Part shown: piece by piece, positions 6,715-9,707 of the stretch
Layout: the number at the start of each line of letters is the position of its first letter
Numbering within the stretch: position 1 is the first letter of the stretch
DNA from: a bacterium
GTDB taxonomy: Bacteria > Spirochaetota > Spirochaetia > Treponematales > Rectinemataceae
Direction of reading: 5' to 3'
Length of the DNA stretch: 9,707 nt
Assembly (NCBI GenBank): GCA_021813065.1
Contig: JAKALZ010000051.1
Location: forward strand, 1-9,707
Translations under genes and position numbers: made by a program
The notes under the pieces: generated by a model
The model's input: the letters and a program-made list of their open reading frames with translations, nothing else
Told to the model about the DNA's origin: nothing
The model's database searches: none

Positions 6715-9285
6715 ATGAAAAAGATCCTGTTTGTATCGGTTCTTGCCCTGGCGCTGCTATTCGCCGCTTCAGCGCAGGCAAAGTTCGGTCCCTATGCGGA
6801 CAAAGTCATCTTCGATGTGCGTATGGATCAGACCATCGGCATCAAGGATACCGCCGAAGGAAAAACGGATGTCTTCTTCTATGGTCTCGATGGCAAGACC
6901 TTCCAGGGCATCCAGCAAGCAGACTTGGATAAGCTGTCAGTCTATGCGGTACCCTCCGGCTCCTGGTCCCTGCTGCTGAATCCGATTCCCAACAAGGCGC
7001 CGTACACCTTCCAGCACAAGGACGGCCGCATTATCTTCAATCCGCTCGCGATCCGCGACGTGCGCTACGCCATCAACTGGCTCATCGACCGTAAAAAAAT
7101 CGTCGATGAAATACTGCTTGGCGCGGGCGAGCCCATGATCACCGCCCAGACGCCCGGCCAGCCTGGCACCTACCGCTTCAATCTCGTGCCCGCGAAGCTC
7201 GGCATGACGATCCGGGGCAACGAGAAGAAAGCCATCGCGGATATCGACGCCGCGATGAAAGAGGCCGCGAATCTCCCTGAAAACAAGGGAAAACTCGTCA
7301 AATCAGGCCAGTTCTGGACGTATAACGGCCAACCCGTGACGATCCGCTTCATGATCCGCGTGGATGATCCAACGGGCAGACTCCTCGAGGGCCGCTACAT
7401 TTCCGATCAGCTCGAGAAGGCTGGCTTAAAAGTAGAGCAACTCGAAGTGGATCGCTCCAAAGCGGGGAAACTCGCCTATTCAGGCGATCCTGCCGCGTGG
7501 GACTGGTCGATGTACACCGAGGGCTGGGGCGCCGGAGCGACCCGCGCATGGTGGGACATCACCATCAGTCAGATGTATTCGCCGTATTACGGCTACATGC
7601 CCGGAGGCCAGACCAACGGGTTCTGGAACTATGAGAACAAAGAGATCGACCGCATTGCCCAGAAGAACATCAACGGCTGGTTCCTCACCGCCGATGAGTA
7701 CTGGAACGACAACATGAAGGTTCAGGAGATGGCCCTCAAAGAGGCAGTGCGCATCTATGTCTGCAGCCAGATGCAGTATTATGTCGCCAATAAAGCCCGC
7801 TACAATTCGCGCATGCTCTACGGGCTTGGCGATGGACTGAACGGATGGTCTATTCGCTCCGCGGATATCAAACCCGACAGCAAGGGCGAAAAGGTGCTCC
7901 ACGCGACACAGTACTCCGCGCGCGGAGGGCTCTTCATGAGCTCGTGGGACCCGGTGGGCGTCGATGGTTTCAGCGACACTTATTCCGCGGCGATCATCGA
8001 ACCCTGCAGCGATCCTTCGACCTTTGAGTCGCCGAACTCCGCGAAAGATACCCCGATGCGCATAAAGTACGACCTTAAGAACGTCGAGACCAAAGTAGCC
8101 GCGGGCAAGGAGGGCGAACCGCCTGTCGGTCTCATCGATGTCGACAAAGGCGCGCTCATCTTCAACTCGAAAACAAAGAAGTGGGAGACTGGCGTCGAGT
8201 TCAAGGATGTGGGCGGCGGCGTGTACGACTATGTCAAGAACAGCGCCATCAAGGCGTACTCCAAACTCTCGAACCAGCAGTACATCTATGGCAAATGGCA
8301 CAGCGGCCAACCTGTCACCCTCGCCGATATCATGTACGCCACCGCGTTCACCTATGAGTGGGCGAATAAGGACAGCCCCGACGACAAGTACTACGATGAG
8401 GCCTACGCTTCCCAGTACCAGTCCACGCTGCCTATTTCCAAAGGCACGGTGGTGAACAATGACGGTAGCTTTACCACCTACTTCGATTTCAACTGGCCGA
8501 TGGACAAAGACCGTGTCGCCGCGACCGGTGCCGTAACGCCAAAGTCGGGCAATCCAGGACGACAGACGCAAGTCTCCTGGGAGATCACTGAGGCTCTCGC
8601 GAAACTTGTTGTGGATGGATCGAAGTCTGGCACGCAGTACTCCTTCTCGAACGATCCTTCCGTCACCGAGGTAGATGTTATCAATCCGAAGTGCGTGGCC
8701 GACATCAAGGCCAAGCTGCAGGATTTCATCGCGGCCAAGTATGTACCCGATTCGATCAAGCAATGGGTAACGCCGGACCAGGCGATCGCTCGTTACATCG
8801 CCGCGATCAAGTTCATCGATACCTACGGCAACGCCTACATCTCGAACGGCCCCTTCTTCCTGAGCAAGGTCGACTACAGCGCCAACTACATCGAGCTCAC
8901 GGCGTTCAGGGACTATCCGTACCGCGCGGATTACTTCCCGAAACTGTTCCGCACCACGATCACGCGCATCGACGATGTGAAGGTTCCCGCCACCGCGCAG
9001 CGCACTGCTGACGCGAAGATCGATGTGCAGGTGTCCGCCGTGACCTATCCCGACGATACGGCCAAGGCGGCCGACAACGCCGCGAAAGTAACCGTAACCC
9101 TCGTACTCGCCGACAACACCGAGAAGGCATACGCGGCGAAGTTCGTCAGCGCGGGCAATTTCCAGGCGCTGATCCCGGCGAAGGATCTCGGCGCCCTGAA
9201 ACCGGGTGCCTATACCATCGTTGTGCAAGCGGTATTCGCCACCGAATCGCCGTCTGTCCAGGCTTCTTCGCTCGTTGTGTTCTGA
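6715..9285 (+). CDS. ABC importer substrate-binding protein (SBP family 5) with permuted block order
   Basis: 856 residues, against roughly 500-600 for usual family-5 binding proteins. Signal peptide MKKILFVSVLALALLFAASAQA is probably cleaved after Ala22; with no lipobox cysteine, a soluble periplasmic protein is expected. Blocks normally found in the C-terminal half come first: PYADKVIFDVRMDQ...EGKTDV (26-53), RDVRYAINWLIDRKKIVDEIL (114-134), YISDQLEKAGLKVEQLEVD (228-246), DWSMYTEGWGAG (263-274) and FWNYENKEIDRIAQ (303-316). Blocks normally N-terminal follow: FSDTYSAAIIEPCSDP (419-434), KWHSGQPVTLADIMYA (527-542), and NGPFFLSKVDYSANYIELTAF (711-731) leading into FRDYPYR. Residues about 755-856 form a further beta-rich, Ig-like region. 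The substrate is unknown; family 5 includes oligosaccharide as well as peptide binders. A DppB-type permease gene follows. A GH5 gene is divergent, so a glycoside is a reasonable inferred ligand. Confidence 0.9.
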   Translation: MKKILFVSVLALALLFAASAQAKFGPYADKVIFDVRMDQTIGIKDTAEGKTDVFFYGLDGKTFQGIQQADLDKLSVYAVPSGSWSLLLNPIPNKAPYTFQHKDGRIIFNPLAIRDVRYAINWLIDRKKIVDEILLGAGEPMITAQTPGQPGTYRFNLVPAKLGMTIRGNEKKAIADIDAAMKEAANLPENKGKLVKSGQFWTYNGQPVTIRFMIRVDDPTGRLLEGRYISDQLEKAGLKVEQLEVDRSKAGKLAYSGDPAAWDWSMYTEGWGAGATRAWWDITISQMYSPYYGYMPGGQTNGFWNYENKEIDRIAQKNINGWFLTADEYWNDNMKVQEMALKEAVRIYVCSQMQYYVANKARYNSRMLYGLGDGLNGWSIRSADIKPDSKGEKVLHATQYSARGGLFMSSWDPVGVDGFSDTYSAAIIEPCSDPSTFESPNSAKDTPMRIKYDLKNVETKVAAGKEGEPPVGLIDVDKGALIFNSKTKKWETGVEFKDVGGGVYDYVKNSAIKAYSKLSNQQYIYGKWHSGQPVTLADIMYATAFTYEWANKDSPDDKYYDEAYASQYQSTLPISKGTVVNNDGSFTTYFDFNWPMDKDRVAATGAVTPKSGNPGRQTQVSWEITEALAKLVVDGSKSGTQYSFSNDPSVTEVDVINPKCVADIKAKLQDFIAAKYVPDSIKQWVTPDQAIARYIAAIKFIDTYGNAYISNGPFFLSKVDYSANYIELTAFRDYPYRADYFPKLFRTTITRIDDVKVPATAQRTADAKIDVQVSAVTYPDDTAKAADNAAKVTVTLVLADNTEKAYAAKFVSAGNFQALIPAKDLGALKPGAYTIVVQAVFATESPSVQASSLVVF

Positions 9286-9300
9286 TTTTGTGGAAATCGT

Positions 9301-9333
9301 GGCGTGCCGCCGCGCGGCGGCACGCCCTTTCTT
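9301..9333 (+). terminator. Intrinsic terminator after the binding-protein gene
   Basis: A perfect 11-base-pair stem (GGCGTGCCGCC with GGCGGCACGCC) closes a GCGC loop and is followed by CTTTCTT. It begins 15 bases after the stop codon. The co-directional permease gene starts 72 bases further on. Partial read-through would give high binding protein and lower permease, a common arrangement in ABC importers. A smaller AGCGC/GCGCT hairpin follows at 9335-9349. Confidence 0.85.
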
Positions 9334-9404
9334 GAGCGCGAATGGCGCTTCACATTGGAAAGTAACGTTCGGTATTCAAAACAACCGGAAAGAGCAGGTG
9401 GCGT

Positions 9405-9707
9405 ATGTACAAGTGGTTCGCGCTGAAGCGTGTGCTCAAAGGCATCTTCACCTATATCATCATTATTTTCATACTCTCGGTGCTCTTCAACACGGTCAAC
9501 GAGCAGACTGTGCGCTCGAGCATCGAGGAGCAGGTGCGCGCCGAATCTATGCGCCTAAAAAACATGCAAGTTTCGGCGCTTCAACGCTTCCAGGAGCAGC
9601 GGCGCAACGACCTCATCCATCTATATCGGCTCGACCGGCCTCTCATGGAGCGCATTCTCTTCCGAACATGGAATACCATCACCTTCAATTTCGGAAAATC
9701 GACGATG
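9405..9707 (+). CDS. ABC importer inner-membrane permease, DppB type, 3' end outside window
   Basis: The first 101 codons are present and the frame is open to the right edge. The basic start MYKWFALKRVLKGIF leads into one membrane helix (about residues 13-28, YIIIIFILSVLF). A charged, probably helical periplasmic segment follows (about 33-72, rich in Glu, Gln and Arg). Then comes HLYRLDRPLMERILFRTWNTI (72-92) and FNFGKS, matching the conserved 'GLDRPL...R......GDLGxS' region of DppB/OppB permeases just before the main transport domain. A ribosome binding site AGGTGG (9396-9401) or GGAAAGAG (9387-9394) precedes the ATG. It lies directly downstream of the binding protein and should form the inner-membrane channel of the same importer. 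The charged loop between helix 1 and the LDRPL motif is longer than I expect for E. coli-type DppB. The partner permease and ATPases would lie to the right. Confidence 0.85.
   Translation, partial: MYKWFALKRVLKGIFTYIIIIFILSVLFNTVNEQTVRSSIEEQVRAESMRLKNMQVSALQRFQEQRRNDLIHLYRLDRPLMERILFRTWNTITFNFGKSTM

Noticed and set aside
7480..9228. 582-codon open frame on the minus strand
   Set aside because: It lies opposite the binding-protein gene, which has a signal peptide, strong ribosome binding site, promoter and conserved blocks. The antisense product shows repeated R/G/V/D runs typical of a codon-bias shadow.
9355..9383. Promoter for the permease gene after the terminator
   Set aside because: TTGGAA could serve as -35, but the sequence 17 bases downstream (AAAACA) is a poor -10, and TATTCA is too close.

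Overview
The window looks like chromosomal DNA of a moderately GC-rich, diderm (two-membrane) bacterium. An outer membrane is implied by the patatin autotransporter at the left edge, and a periplasm by cleavable signal peptides without a lipobox on two other proteins. I cannot fix the taxon from sequence alone. A spirochaete-like host is a plausible guess, but nothing here proves it. There are six protein genes (two cut by the window edges). I see no RNA gene, insertion sequence, CRISPR array or phage gene.

Left third: a patatin-like phospholipase with a POTRA domain and an outer-membrane barrel (type Vd autotransporter layout) runs leftwards off the window. Divergent from it, across a 245-base spacer, is a two-gene rightward unit: a ribokinase (rbsK-type PfkB sugar kinase) followed 2 bases later by a secreted alpha/beta hydrolase with an N-terminal beta-rich domain.

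Middle: a long leftward gene converges on the hydrolase. It encodes a glycoside hydrolase resembling GH5 subfamily 12 (glucosylceramidase / steryl-beta-glucosidase type) and has no signal peptide. Upstream, a 162-base divergent promoter region separates it from a rightward ABC importer operon. That operon starts with an 856-residue substrate-binding protein of the peptide/oligosaccharide type (SBP family 5), then a strong intrinsic terminator, then the first 101 codons of a DppB-type permease.

The most interesting observation is that the conserved blocks of the substrate-binding protein appear in a circularly permuted order: C-lobe blocks first, N-lobe blocks second, followed by an extra beta-rich C-terminal domain. 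The proposed working model is inference. The importer brings a glycoside or oligosaccharide across the inner membrane, the cytoplasmic GH5-type enzyme cleaves it, and a pentose could be phosphorylated by the kinase. The ribokinase-hydrolase pair may equally be unrelated to the importer.
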